From Planctomycetaceae bacterium (GTDB lineage Bacteria; Planctomycetota; Planctomycetia; Pirellulales; JAEUIK01), in assembly GCA_016793185.1 (NCBI GenBank), contig JAEUIK010000176.1:1-12354 (forward strand): DNA of 12,354 nucleotides, written 5' to 3'. The notes under the pieces are model-generated. The model saw nothing but the letters and a program-made list of their open reading frames with translations. It had not been told where the DNA came from and made no database searches. Of this stretch, positions 1 through 7,000 are shown in pieces (within the stretch, counting starts at the first letter, position 1; every line of letters starts with the position of its first letter). Made by a program: the position numbers and the translations under genes.

Positions 1-398
1 TCGAACGACTGCCGGCCGGCCAGGTTTTCCGAGTCGTCGTCTTGCTCGAGCAGGATATCGCGCCACGAACGCGCCAGGTGCCGGGCGTAGCTGGGCGAGG
101 TGAGCAACCGCTCGATCCGTCGGGCGCGCTTGTCTGTGGACGGGTCCGCGTTGAATTCGCGCACCTCGGCGATCGATGGAATAACCCCCGCCAGGTCCAG
201 CGACACGCGCCGCAGAAACTCGGCATCGTCGGCCGCCGGGGCGGGCGTGACGTCGTGTTGTCGGTAGCCCTCGGCCAGCAGGGCGTCCACGCGCGCGACC
301 ATCGCGGCGCGGTCGAGCGCGGCGGGTGCGTCTGCTGGCTCAGGTGCGTCGCCGGCCACGGCAATGCGTGCACAGAGGACGAGGAGCAGGAGGGAGTA
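1..398 (-). CDS. DUF1549-type (planctomycete cytochrome-like) secreted protein, N-terminal part, no clear start codon
   Basis: The minus strand is open to the window edge, so the C-terminal part is missing. Reading inward from 398, a hydrophobic stretch (SLLLLVLCARIAVA) resembles a Sec signal peptide. It is followed by an Ala/Pro spacer, then MVARVDALLAEGYRQ, then a block characteristic of DUF1549: AEFLRRVSLDLAGVIPS, then DKRARRIERLLTSPSYARHLARSW. That block is the helical region found in large extracytoplasmic planctomycete proteins that often also carry DUF1553 and a C-type cytochrome-like domain; their biochemical role is not established. In-frame starts are ATG 302 and GTG 359, which would both lose the signal sequence, and ATG 620, which lies in a different gene relic. 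Position 398 is therefore where protein-like sequence begins, not a start codon. Automated calls may place the end at 302, 359 or 620. Family assignment is good from the motif block; the N-terminus is unresolved. Confidence 0.7.
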
Positions 399-424
399 AC
401 CACCAAGGCACGAAGGCCCGAAGG
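399..424. repeat. Short intergenic repeat with imperfect tandem units
   Basis: The sequence accaccaaggcacgaagg is followed by cccgaagg, so the unit [g]c[a/c]cgaagg is imperfectly repeated. I recall this 'caccaaggcacgaaggcacgaagg' pattern as a frequent dispersed intergenic element in planctomycetes and some other phyla, but I cannot check copy number here. It abuts the point where the signal-peptide-like sequence of the minus-strand DUF1549 gene begins. Confidence 0.5.
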
Positions 425-443
425 AGGAGCCGGACCAACCAAG

Positions 444-490
444 TCCTTCTCCCCGTACTCGGGGAGAAGGTGGCCGCAGGCCGGATGAGG
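444..490. repeat. REP-like palindromic intergenic repeat
   Basis: A perfect 11-bp stem, ccttctccccg (445-455) and cggggagaagg (460-470), encloses a tact loop. It is followed by a second small palindrome, ggcc-gca-ggcc (472-482), and gatgagggg. The form resembles the dispersed palindromic elements of the type 'ctccccg...cggggagaaggtggccg...ggccggatgagggg' seen in several bacterial genomes. It sits between a gene relic (540-620) and the DUF1549 gene and has no coding content of its own. It could fold in RNA, but there is no following U-run that would make it a classic terminator. Confidence 0.6.
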
Positions 491-539
491 GGAGCTGTGT
501 TCGAGTGCGCGCCGCGATTGTCCGGTTGCCTTCAGGAAG

Positions 540-620
540 GCCGTTGCGGATGCCGCCGGGGATTGGCGCTTCAAACGCTTCCTCGGTGCGGATTACGAGC
601 TCGACCGTGTCTAACCCCAT
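540..620 (-). pseudogene. Acyl-carrier-protein-like N-terminal fragment (relic)
   Basis: ATG 620 on the minus strand opens a short peptide that begins MGLDTVELVIRTEEAFEAPI. This matches the helix-II region of acyl carrier proteins (family pattern DSLDTVELVMALEEEF..IPD), in the short form I associate with planctomycete ACP-like proteins. The phosphopantetheine serine of the DSL motif is replaced by Gly. After the Ile-Pro the similarity ends: the following residues (GGIRNGLPEGN) do not resemble the rest of an ACP, and the frame runs on through the palindromic repeat into the DUF1549 gene. A complete ACP would need about 40 to 60 further residues. I read it as a truncated relic; a short functional start of a fusion protein is the less likely alternative. 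Confidence 0.45.
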
Positions 621-696
621 CGGCTGGCCCTCGATCGAACCTGGGCTACGGGCGCTCGCCGCCCGGTGCTCAGGTCCACTCCGCGCTTCCGTCCGT

Positions 697-702
697 TATG
701 AT
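697..702 (+). promoter_or_regulatory. Possible -10 element (TATGAT) for the LarA-like gene
   Basis: TATGAT matches the sigma70 -10 consensus at five of six positions and lies 87 bases before the start codon at 790. The expected -35 position (about 674-679) shows no good match, so this is a weak call. Confidence 0.25.
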
Positions 703-713
703 AAGGCTCGGTT

Positions 714-781
714 GCAGGAAAGTCGAAAGTTCTTTCGTCCTGCCCTGCAAGTCACCATGCAGGCTGGCGATGCCAGCAGGG
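714..781 (+). promoter_or_regulatory. Hairpin-rich leader of the LarA-like gene with competing pairings over the ribosome binding site
   Basis: GCAGGA (714-719) can pair with TCCTGC (738-743), and within that arm GAAAG (725-729) with CTTTC (732-736). A second perfect hairpin, GCTGGC-gat-GCCAGC (763-777), ends directly before the Shine-Dalgarno. In an alternative fold, CCCTGC (743-748) pairs with GCAGGG (776-781), which covers the start of the Shine-Dalgarno. The two states share bases and exclude each other. Whether this is regulatory or chance in GC-rich DNA cannot be told from one sequence. Confidence 0.3.
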
Positions 782-783
782 GG
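778..783 (+). promoter_or_regulatory. Ribosome binding site deciding the LarA-like start
   Basis: AGGGGG lies six bases before ATG 790. An upstream in-frame ATG at 757 has no comparable site, and the family-like sequence begins at 790. Confidence 0.7.
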
Positions 784-789
784 AACACG

Positions 790-2169
790 ATGCGCGTTCA
801 AATCCCCTTTGGCGAGGGGGCTCTCGTTGCCGAGTTGCCGGATCGCACCGCGACGATTCGTCCCGAAGCGGGGGCGCGCCTCGCCGCCGTGCCGGATCTC
901 GCCGCCGAAGTTCGCCGCGCCCTCGAGCAGCCGCTCGATGGCCCGCGCGTGCGCGACCGCGTCGGCGCGGGAGCGCTGGTTCTGATCGCCTTCGACGATC
1001 CCACCGTCATGTGCTTCGCCCCGCTGCGGCAAATGGTGATTCGCCAGCTGCTGGCCGATCTTGAGGAGGCCGGCGTCCGGCGCGATGATATTTCGTTCAT
1101 GTGCGCCAACTCATTGCACCGCAAGTCGCGCGTCGACGAGTTGCGCGTCATTCTGGGCGATGAGCTCGTCGACGAGTTCGGGCCACAGATCTCCTGCCAC
1201 GACGCCGAAGACGCCGAACAGTTGGTTTATCTGGGCCAAACCCCCGGCGGGTACGACGTCGAGCTGAATCGGCAGGTCGTCGAAAATGATCTGACGATCT
1301 ACGTCAACGCCGCCCACAACCGTGGCTTCTCGGGCGGCTGGAAGTCGGTCTGCGTCGGGCTCTCGACCTATCGCTCGATCCGGCACCATCACTCGCCCGA
1401 CGGGATGTCGATGTCGCTGGCGCACAATCCGATGCACGCCATGCTGGACGAGATGGGGGCCTTGACCGAGACGAAGGTGCGTCAGCCGGTCTTCAAGGTC
1501 GATACGCTGCTCGCCAGCCCCTTCGAGGTCGCGAGGGTGATTGCGGGCTCCGTGGGCGCGACGCGCCGCGCGGCGATCGAAATGCTCAGCACTACGATGC
1601 CTGCTCGCCGCAACCTGGCAGGAGAAAAATTTGACGTCGTGATCTACGGCGTACCCGACTGGAGCCCCTATGCGATCTTCGCGGCGATGAACCCCCTCTT
1701 GACGCTCGTCTCGTCCGGCCTCGGATATCTTGGCGGGACGGCCCAGGCGATTGGCAGGCCGGGCTGCAGCGTGATCCTGGCGACGCCCTGTCCCAACCAG
1801 TGGGACCGCGTCCATCACCCGTCGTATCCGCTCGTCTGGGAAGAAGTGCTGAGCGAGACTCGCGATCCCTATAAGATCCAGGCCGATTACGCTGAGCGCT
1901 ATCTGGCCGATCCGGAGCTCGTGCAGAAGTACCGCGACGAATTCGCATTCCACCCCGTGCATGCGATCCTCGCGACGTACCCGCTCAAGCGCTTGCAGCA
2001 TTTCGGGCAGGTCTACGTTGCGGGCGCGGTCGACCCGCAGGTGGTCGGCCATTTGGGCTTCGTCCCGACCCCCACGCTCGAGGAGGCGGTGGAGATGGCC
2101 CAGGCGGATCACGGCGACGATTGCCGGATCGCCTACGTCGCCCCGCCCGCGGCCTTCTCGACGCATTGA
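790..2169 (+). CDS. LarA-like nickel-pincer enzyme (lactate racemase domain, DUF2088)
   Basis: The product has 459 residues, close to the usual length of about 420-460 for LarA-type proteins. LarA interconverts stereoisomers of 2-hydroxyacids in the cytoplasm with a nickel pincer nucleotide covalently held by a lysine. The family's landmarks are visible: FDDPT near 68-72 at the Asp72 position of L. plantarum LarA, SLHRK with His110 (LarA His108), AAHNRGFSGGWKS with His176 and Lys185 (LarA His174 and cofactor Lys184), and RHHH at 198-201 (nickel ligand His200). The Arg that follows Asp-x-Thr in LarA (Arg75, substrate carboxylate) is Val73 here, so the substrate is probably not lactate. The C-terminal half (GYLGGTAQAIGRPG, then AGAVDPQVVGHLGF) fits the Rossmann-like second lobe. 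ATG 790 is supported by its Shine-Dalgarno; the frame is open upstream to 505 only because of GC richness. No larB, larC or larE is nearby. It converges with the RND gene, 43 bases apart. Confidence 0.85.
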   Translation: MRVQIPFGEGALVAELPDRTATIRPEAGARLAAVPDLAAEVRRALEQPLDGPRVRDRVGAGALVLIAFDDPTVMCFAPLRQMVIRQLLADLEEAGVRRDDISFMCANSLHRKSRVDELRVILGDELVDEFGPQISCHDAEDAEQLVYLGQTPGGYDVELNRQVVENDLTIYVNAAHNRGFSGGWKSVCVGLSTYRSIRHHHSPDGMSMSLAHNPMHAMLDEMGALTETKVRQPVFKVDTLLASPFEVARVIAGSVGATRRAAIEMLSTTMPARRNLAGEKFDVVIYGVPDWSPYAIFAAMNPLLTLVSSGLGYLGGTAQAIGRPGCSVILATPCPNQWDRVHHPSYPLVWEEVLSETRDPYKIQADYAERYLADPELVQKYRDEFAFHPVHAILATYPLKRLQHFGQVYVAGAVDPQVVGHLGFVPTPTLEEAVEMAQADHGDDCRIAYVAPPAAFSTH

Positions 2170-2212
2170 GAATTACCGCGCGGGCCTGCGACCGAATTGC
2201 GGCGGCTTCGCT

Positions 2213-5200
2213 TCAAGCGCTATACACCGCCACGGCGTCGGGCTCGACTTGAGCCCCGCCCGCCTTGGCTTTGCGCGGGGCGCCGAAGAGGTAATACAGC
2301 ACCGGCAGCACGATCAGCGTCATGAGCGTGCTCGAGATCACGCCGCCGATGACGACCGTGGCCAGCGGCCGTTGAACTTCGGCGCCGACGCCGTCGCTGA
2401 GGGCCATCGGGGCGAAGCCGACGCTCGCCACGAGCGCGGTCATCATCACCGTGCGCAACCGCGTGATGCACGACTCGACAATGGCGTCGCGGTTCGAATA
2501 GCCCGACTTTTGCAGGTCGCGGATGGCGGTGACGAGCACCATACTGTTGAGCACCGACACGCCCGAGAGGGTGATAAAGCCGACCGCCGACGAGATCGAG
2601 AGGGGCATTTCCCGCCACCAGAGACCGATAATCCCTCCCACGCAGGCGAAGGGGACGCTCAGGAAGAGGAAGGTCGTGTCGATCACGTTGCGGTACGACA
2701 GGTAGAGAATGCCGGCGATCATCGACAGCGCCAACGGGACGACGATCATCAGGCGTTTGCGGGCGCGCTGCATGTTCTCGAACTGACCCCCCCATTCGAT
2801 CCAGTACTGGTTCGGTAGCTCGACGGCGGCGCCGATCTTTTCCTGGGCCTCCGCCACGAAGCTCCCCACGTCGCGCCCGCGGACGTTGCATTGCACGGTG
2901 ATGCGCCGCTTGCCGAGCTCGCGCGAAATCATGCGCGGACCGAGCACGGTCTCGACCGACGCCAGCCGCGAGAGGGGGAGCCGCTCGCCGGTGGGCGTCG
3001 CCAGCAGGATGCCGGCGATCGCGTCGGGATTGCTGCGGAGATGCTCGGGCAGGCGCACCGCGATCGGGAAGCGGAGTTGCCCTTCGACAATCTGTCCCAG
3101 CGGCTTGCTGCCGATCGATTCGACCAGCTCCAACACGGTCGACGCCGGCACGCCATAGCGGGCGATCTGGTCCTGATCGACGCGCACCTGCAGCACGGGC
3201 TGACCGGAAATCTGCTCGGTGGCCACGTCGGCGGCGCCGGAGACCGTTTTGAGCGCCGCCTCGATCTCGCCGGCCTTTTCCAGGAGGGTCTCGAACTCGT
3301 CGCCGAAGAGCTTGATGGCCACGTCGGAGCGCACGCCGGAGATCATTTCGTTGATGCGTTGCTCGATCGGTTGCGTGAACCAGGTCGTCTGGCCGGGAAT
3401 GTCCTGAATGGTTTCTTCCATCAGCTCGACGAGCGCCGTCTGGTTCGTGGCCTTGGTCCAGTGGTCGCGGGTAGTGAGGGCGATGAAGATATCGGTGCTC
3501 TCCACGCCGCCGGGGTCGGTGGCCACTTCGGGTGCGCCGGCCCGGCTCCAGACGCTCTGGATCTCGTCGGGAAAGTTCTGCAGCAGCACTTTCTCGATCT
3601 GGGTGTTCATCCGGATCGACTCTTCGAGATCGGTGCCGGCGGCCCGGACGACGCCGATCACGACCGCCCCTTCGGAAAGCCGGGGGACGAACTCCGAGCC
3701 CATCCGGGCGGCGATGCCCAGCGTCACGGCCAGGACCACCGCCGCCACGGCCAGCACGGCATACCGGGCCTTGAGCACCAGCTGCAACAGCGGGCTGTAG
3801 ATCCGCTTGGCGATCCGCACCAGCAGCGGGTCGGTCTCGCTCATCTGCTTGGGGAGGAACAGGCTGGCCAGCACCGGCATCAGCGTCAGCGAGAGAATCA
3901 ACGAGCCCACCAGCACCAGAATGACCGTGATGGCCATCGGGCGGAACATTTTGCCTTCCACCCCTTCGAGCGTGAGGATCGGCAGGTAGACGATCATGAT
4001 GATCAGCTGGCCGATGATCGTCGGCTGGCGGACTTCGATGGCGGCGTCGCGGACCAGCTCGACTCGGCTGCGCGAATCGTGGCCCGAACCGTGGGCGATA
4101 TGCCGCACGACGTTCTCGACTACGACCACCGAGCTGTCGACGACGATCCCGAAGTCGATCGCCCCCAGGCTGAGCAAGGTTCCGGCAATGCCAAAGCGGA
4201 GCATGCCCGAGAAGGCAAAGAGCATCGAGATCGGGATGGCGATGGCGACGATCAGCCCGGCCCGAAGATTGCCGAGGAAGATAAAGATGATGGCGATGAC
4301 CAAGAGCGCGCCGTCAAAGAGGTTCTTGCGGACGGTGTCGATCACGTGGTCGACCAGCTCGGTGCGGTCGTAGACGGTGTCGATCTCGATGCCCTCGGGC
4401 GCGCCGGCGCGGACATCATCCATTTTCTCCTTGAGGCGGCGGGTCACGGCGTAGCTGTTCTCGCCCATCAGCATGAAGCCTAGCCCGAGGACGACTTCTC
4501 CCTGGCCGTTGGCCGTGACGGCGCCGCGGCGGATTTCGTGGCCGATGGTGACATCGGCAACATCGCGGACGCGGATGGGCACGCCGTCGACGGCGGCGAT
4601 CACGATGTTGTCGATCTGTTCGACGTTGATGGTGCGGCCGATGCCGTGGACGAGGAGCATTTCGCCGGTCTGGTTGCGGTTGATGTTGCCGCCGCCGACG
4701 TTGAGGTTGTTGTTGCGAACCGCCTGCACCACCTGGTCGAAGGTGACGTCGTGGCGGATCAGTCGGGCGGGATCGATCCGCACCTGGTACTGTTTTTCCA
4801 TTCCCCCCCACGAATTGATCTCGGCCGTGCCGGGAACGGGGCGCATGGCGGGCTTGATCGTCCAGTCGTGGATCGTGCGCACGTCGGTCAGGTCGCGCGT
4901 CTTGCTCGTGACCAGGTAATGGAAGACCTCTCCCAGCCCGGTCGAAACCGGGCCCATCTGCGGCCGTTCGATGCCGTCGGGCATCTGCACCTGGCCCAGC
5001 CGCTCGTTGACCAACTGCCGGGCGAAGTAGATGTCGGTTCCATCCTTGAACGTAACGACGACCTGCGACAGGCCGAACTGCGAAACCGACCGCATTCCCT
5101 CGAGACCGCGCATGCCCCCCAGCGCCAACTCGATCGGGAAGGTGATCATCCGCTCGATCTCTTCGGGCACGAGCCCGGTGGCCGTGGTGTTGATCTGCAC

Positions 5201-5338
5201 CTGCACCGGCGTGGTGTCGGGGAAGGCGTCGAAGTTGAGCCGGGCCAGCGAGATGCCGCCCAGCAGCGCGATCACCAACGAGAGGCCGATGACCAGATAG
5301 CGATTGCGAAGCGACCAGGTGATTAACCAGCTTGCCAT
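2213..5338 (-). CDS. CzcA/CusA-type heavy-metal efflux RND permease
   Basis: The 1041-residue product is full length for the HME-RND family (about 1020-1060). It is the inner-membrane proton-driven pump of a tripartite exporter of metal cations. The N-terminus has TM1 (about 14-32) and then NFDAFPDTTPVQVQINT, typical of the family. TM4 carries LGAIDFGIVVDSSVVVVENV with Asp395, Asp401 and Glu408, matching the essential D-D-E proton relay of CzcA (402/408/415). The porter domain has EFVPRLSEGAV (549-559) and SGVRSDVAIKLFGD (667-680). The C-terminal TM block includes SSAVGFITLSGVSVLNSMVLV-like sequence (916-936). The methionine set that would mark a Cu/Ag CusA pump is not evident, so a divalent cation such as Co, Zn, Cd or Ni is a better guess, but the sequence does not decide the metal. 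It lies 213 bases downstream of the adaptor gene on the same strand and is probably co-transcribed with it. ATG 5338 has only a weak Shine-Dalgarno. Confidence 0.95.
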   Translation of the reverse strand: MASWLITWSLRNRYLVIGLSLVIALLGGISLARLNFDAFPDTTPVQVQINTTATGLVPEEIERMITFPIELALGGMRGLEGMRSVSQFGLSQVVVTFKDGTDIYFARQLVNERLGQVQMPDGIERPQMGPVSTGLGEVFHYLVTSKTRDLTDVRTIHDWTIKPAMRPVPGTAEINSWGGMEKQYQVRIDPARLIRHDVTFDQVVQAVRNNNLNVGGGNINRNQTGEMLLVHGIGRTINVEQIDNIVIAAVDGVPIRVRDVADVTIGHEIRRGAVTANGQGEVVLGLGFMLMGENSYAVTRRLKEKMDDVRAGAPEGIEIDTVYDRTELVDHVIDTVRKNLFDGALLVIAIIFIFLGNLRAGLIVAIAIPISMLFAFSGMLRFGIAGTLLSLGAIDFGIVVDSSVVVVENVVRHIAHGSGHDSRSRVELVRDAAIEVRQPTIIGQLIIMIVYLPILTLEGVEGKMFRPMAITVILVLVGSLILSLTLMPVLASLFLPKQMSETDPLLVRIAKRIYSPLLQLVLKARYAVLAVAAVVLAVTLGIAARMGSEFVPRLSEGAVVIGVVRAAGTDLEESIRMNTQIEKVLLQNFPDEIQSVWSRAGAPEVATDPGGVESTDIFIALTTRDHWTKATNQTALVELMEETIQDIPGQTTWFTQPIEQRINEMISGVRSDVAIKLFGDEFETLLEKAGEIEAALKTVSGAADVATEQISGQPVLQVRVDQDQIARYGVPASTVLELVESIGSKPLGQIVEGQLRFPIAVRLPEHLRSNPDAIAGILLATPTGERLPLSRLASVETVLGPRMISRELGKRRITVQCNVRGRDVGSFVAEAQEKIGAAVELPNQYWIEWGGQFENMQRARKRLMIVVPLALSMIAGILYLSYRNVIDTTFLFLSVPFACVGGIIGLWWREMPLSISSAVGFITLSGVSVLNSMVLVTAIRDLQKSGYSNRDAIVESCITRLRTVMMTALVASVGFAPMALSDGVGAEVQRPLATVVIGGVISSTLMTLIVLPVLYYLFGAPRKAKAGGAQVEPDAVAVYSA

Positions 5339-5551
5339 GGATCCGTTCCGAGAGTCAGGTCCGCCAGGGTGTGCCGCCCGCAGTCGAGGCGTCCGCCGCG
5401 CCGGGCGGGAGCCAGAGTTGCGTGGAGTCGGCGACTGGAGACGAGGAGTTCATAGCCCGCGGGGGGGAAGGGAAACGCGCGGGCCACGGACCGGGAAGTC
5501 AGTCGGCGATCGCCCGCCTGGGATCGCGATGAGTTCTGCCAAAAATGGGAG
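5339..5551 (-). other. Intercistronic gap between adaptor and RND genes, with one hairpin
   Basis: No supported gene lies here; short open frames are shadows. A stem GCCCGCG (5455-5461) with CGCGGGC (5478-5484) encloses a purine-rich loop of 16 bases. It lies about 115 bases before the pump's start and could be an intercistronic RNA structure; no U-run follows in the minus direction, so it is not a canonical terminator. Confidence 0.35.
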
Positions 5552-7000
5552 TCAGCCGCCGGCATTGGCGATGCGGCGCCGGAGGATTTCGGACTTGATC
5601 ACATGACTGCCAACGGTGACGACGCGTTCGCCCACCTGGATCCCCGAGAGGATCTCGCTGTCGTTGTCGTCGACGCAGCCGATCGCGACTTTCCGCGATT
5701 CGAATCGAGCCCCTTCCTGGTTGACGAACACGACGTGATTGTTGCCGTCCCACTGGATGGCCTGGTTGGGCACGACCACGGCGTGTGAGTTCTCGCTCAC
5801 GCGAATCAAGCCAGTGCCAAAGGTGTTGGCGCGCAGCAATCGCTGTTCGGCTTGCTGTGGGGTAGCGGCTTGCACCAGCGGGTTGTCGACGATCGCCCGC
5901 ACTTCCACAGTTCGTGTCTTGGGATCGACCTCGGTCGCGATCCACGAGACGGTGCTGCTGACCTCGTTGGGTATGCCGTCGGGGCGGAACTTGACTTCCT
6001 GGCCGATCTTGAGCTGCAGCGCATCCTCCTGGCGGACGTCGAGCTTGATCCACATTTTCTCCACGTCGGCGACGATGAACTGCGGCTCGGTCGTCGCCAC
6101 GGCTTCGCCCACTACCATCTCGCGGCTGATCACGACGCCGTCGAAGGGAGCGATCAGCGGCAGCAGGTTCGCGGTGGTCCGCTCGGGGTCGAGCTCGGCG
6201 ACAATCTCAGCCGGCAGGCCCAGGAAGCGCATCTTGGCCGCGCGTTCTTCGTCGCTGAGCGGACTGAACTCGTCGGTCGAAATCGGCAAACCCAGGTTCA
6301 CAAGGTTCTGCTGCGCGGTAAAGACCGCGATCCGCGCTTCGCGCAACTGCGCCTCGACTTCGTGGATCTGGCGGGCGGCGACCACCGTGGGGTCGAGCCG
6401 CGCCAGGACCTTCGCCTTCAGCTCCATCTGTGCGAGCGCCTTGAGGAATTCGCTCTTCGCCGTGCCCACGTCGACCGCTTCGACGATCGCCAAGACATCT
6501 CCATTGTGGACTGCCTGGCCCGCGCGCTTCTCGACGCGCCAGGCGATGCCCGGCACGCGCGACGAGAGTTGGGCGACGCGCGTCTGGTTGTAATCGATCA
6601 CGCCCGTGGCCACGACCGAGTGGTCCATCGGGGTTTGCCGCGCTTCCACCATCTCGATTCCCGCTTTGACGACCGCTTCGTGCGAGCCGAGCTCGAGCTG
6701 ATCGACGGCAGTCGGGTCAGGCGTCGGTGCAGCCGGCGCCGGGTCGGCAGCGCGGGGAGTGGCGGGAGCCGCCGGGGAAGCGTGGGCCGCCGTCGCCAGC
6801 TCGGGCGTATCGGCAGTCTTCGCGGACTCGGCAAAGCGCACCGCAGCGGGCGCCGGATGGTGGTCCGAATCGGCGTGCGAGAGCTTCCAGTGGTTGATAT
6901 GTCCCCACAGCCCGATTCCCCCCAAAGTGGCGAGGACCGCGACCGTACTGACATAGGGGCTGGCAAAGGTGATAAACGAACGAACTGGCTTCGCGACCAT
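5552..7000 (-). CDS. Efflux RND periplasmic adaptor (CzcB/CusB-type membrane fusion protein)
   Basis: The product has 482 residues from ATG 7000. It should bridge the RND pump encoded just downstream to an outer membrane channel. In order: a cytoplasmic stub and one membrane anchor (about 15-34); a His/Asp-rich juxtamembrane piece (HINHW, then SHADSDHH, 34-48); an Ala/Pro-rich linker (about 62-98); a first lipoyl half (about 133-180, GVIDYNQTRVAQLSSRVPG, then GQAVHNGDVLAIVEA); an alpha-helical hairpin (about 182-270); a second lipoyl half (APFDGVVISREMVVGEAV, 284-301); a beta-barrel region (about 310-400, including DPKTRTVEVRA); and a membrane-proximal domain (VVPNQAI to VGERVVTVG, about 409-465). 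The frame can also start at TTG 7030, adding ten residues (MSQEEKSLRS), but nothing resembling a Shine-Dalgarno precedes that TTG. An AAGAGAAGAG purine run precedes ATG 7000 at rather long spacing. The metal specificity is not visible. Confidence 0.93.
   Translation of the reverse strand: MVAKPVRSFITFASPYVSTVAVLATLGGIGLWGHINHWKLSHADSDHHPAPAAVRFAESAKTADTPELATAAHASPAAPATPRAADPAPAAPTPDPTAVDQLELGSHEAVVKAGIEMVEARQTPMDHSVVATGVIDYNQTRVAQLSSRVPGIAWRVEKRAGQAVHNGDVLAIVEAVDVGTAKSEFLKALAQMELKAKVLARLDPTVVAARQIHEVEAQLREARIAVFTAQQNLVNLGLPISTDEFSPLSDEERAAKMRFLGLPAEIVAELDPERTTANLLPLIAPFDGVVISREMVVGEAVATTEPQFIVADVEKMWIKLDVRQEDALQLKIGQEVKFRPDGIPNEVSSTVSWIATEVDPKTRTVEVRAIVDNPLVQAATPQQAEQRLLRANTFGTGLIRVSENSHAVVVPNQAIQWDGNNHVVFVNQEGARFESRKVAIGCVDDNDSEILSGIQVGERVVTVGSHVIKSEILRRRIANAGG

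Noticed and set aside
505..789. Upstream extension of the LarA-like frame
   Set aside because: The extra 95 residues resemble no LarA N-terminus, overlap the repeat and relic region, and ATG 790 has a much better ribosome binding site.
1111..2166. 351-residue minus-strand open frame over the LarA-like gene
   Set aside because: It is a shadow of the real coding frame, with Arg/Asp/His-rich composition and no conserved block.
2170..2217. Inverted repeat CGCTT-c-AAGCG between the convergent LarA-like and RND genes
   Set aside because: The loop is a single base and there is no U-run, so it does not make a credible bidirectional terminator.
2891..4483. 530-residue open frame on the plus strand
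   Set aside because: It lies wholly antisense to the RND pump gene and reads His/Asp/Gly/Arg-rich, the usual mirror frame of a GC-rich coding strand; no domain is visible.
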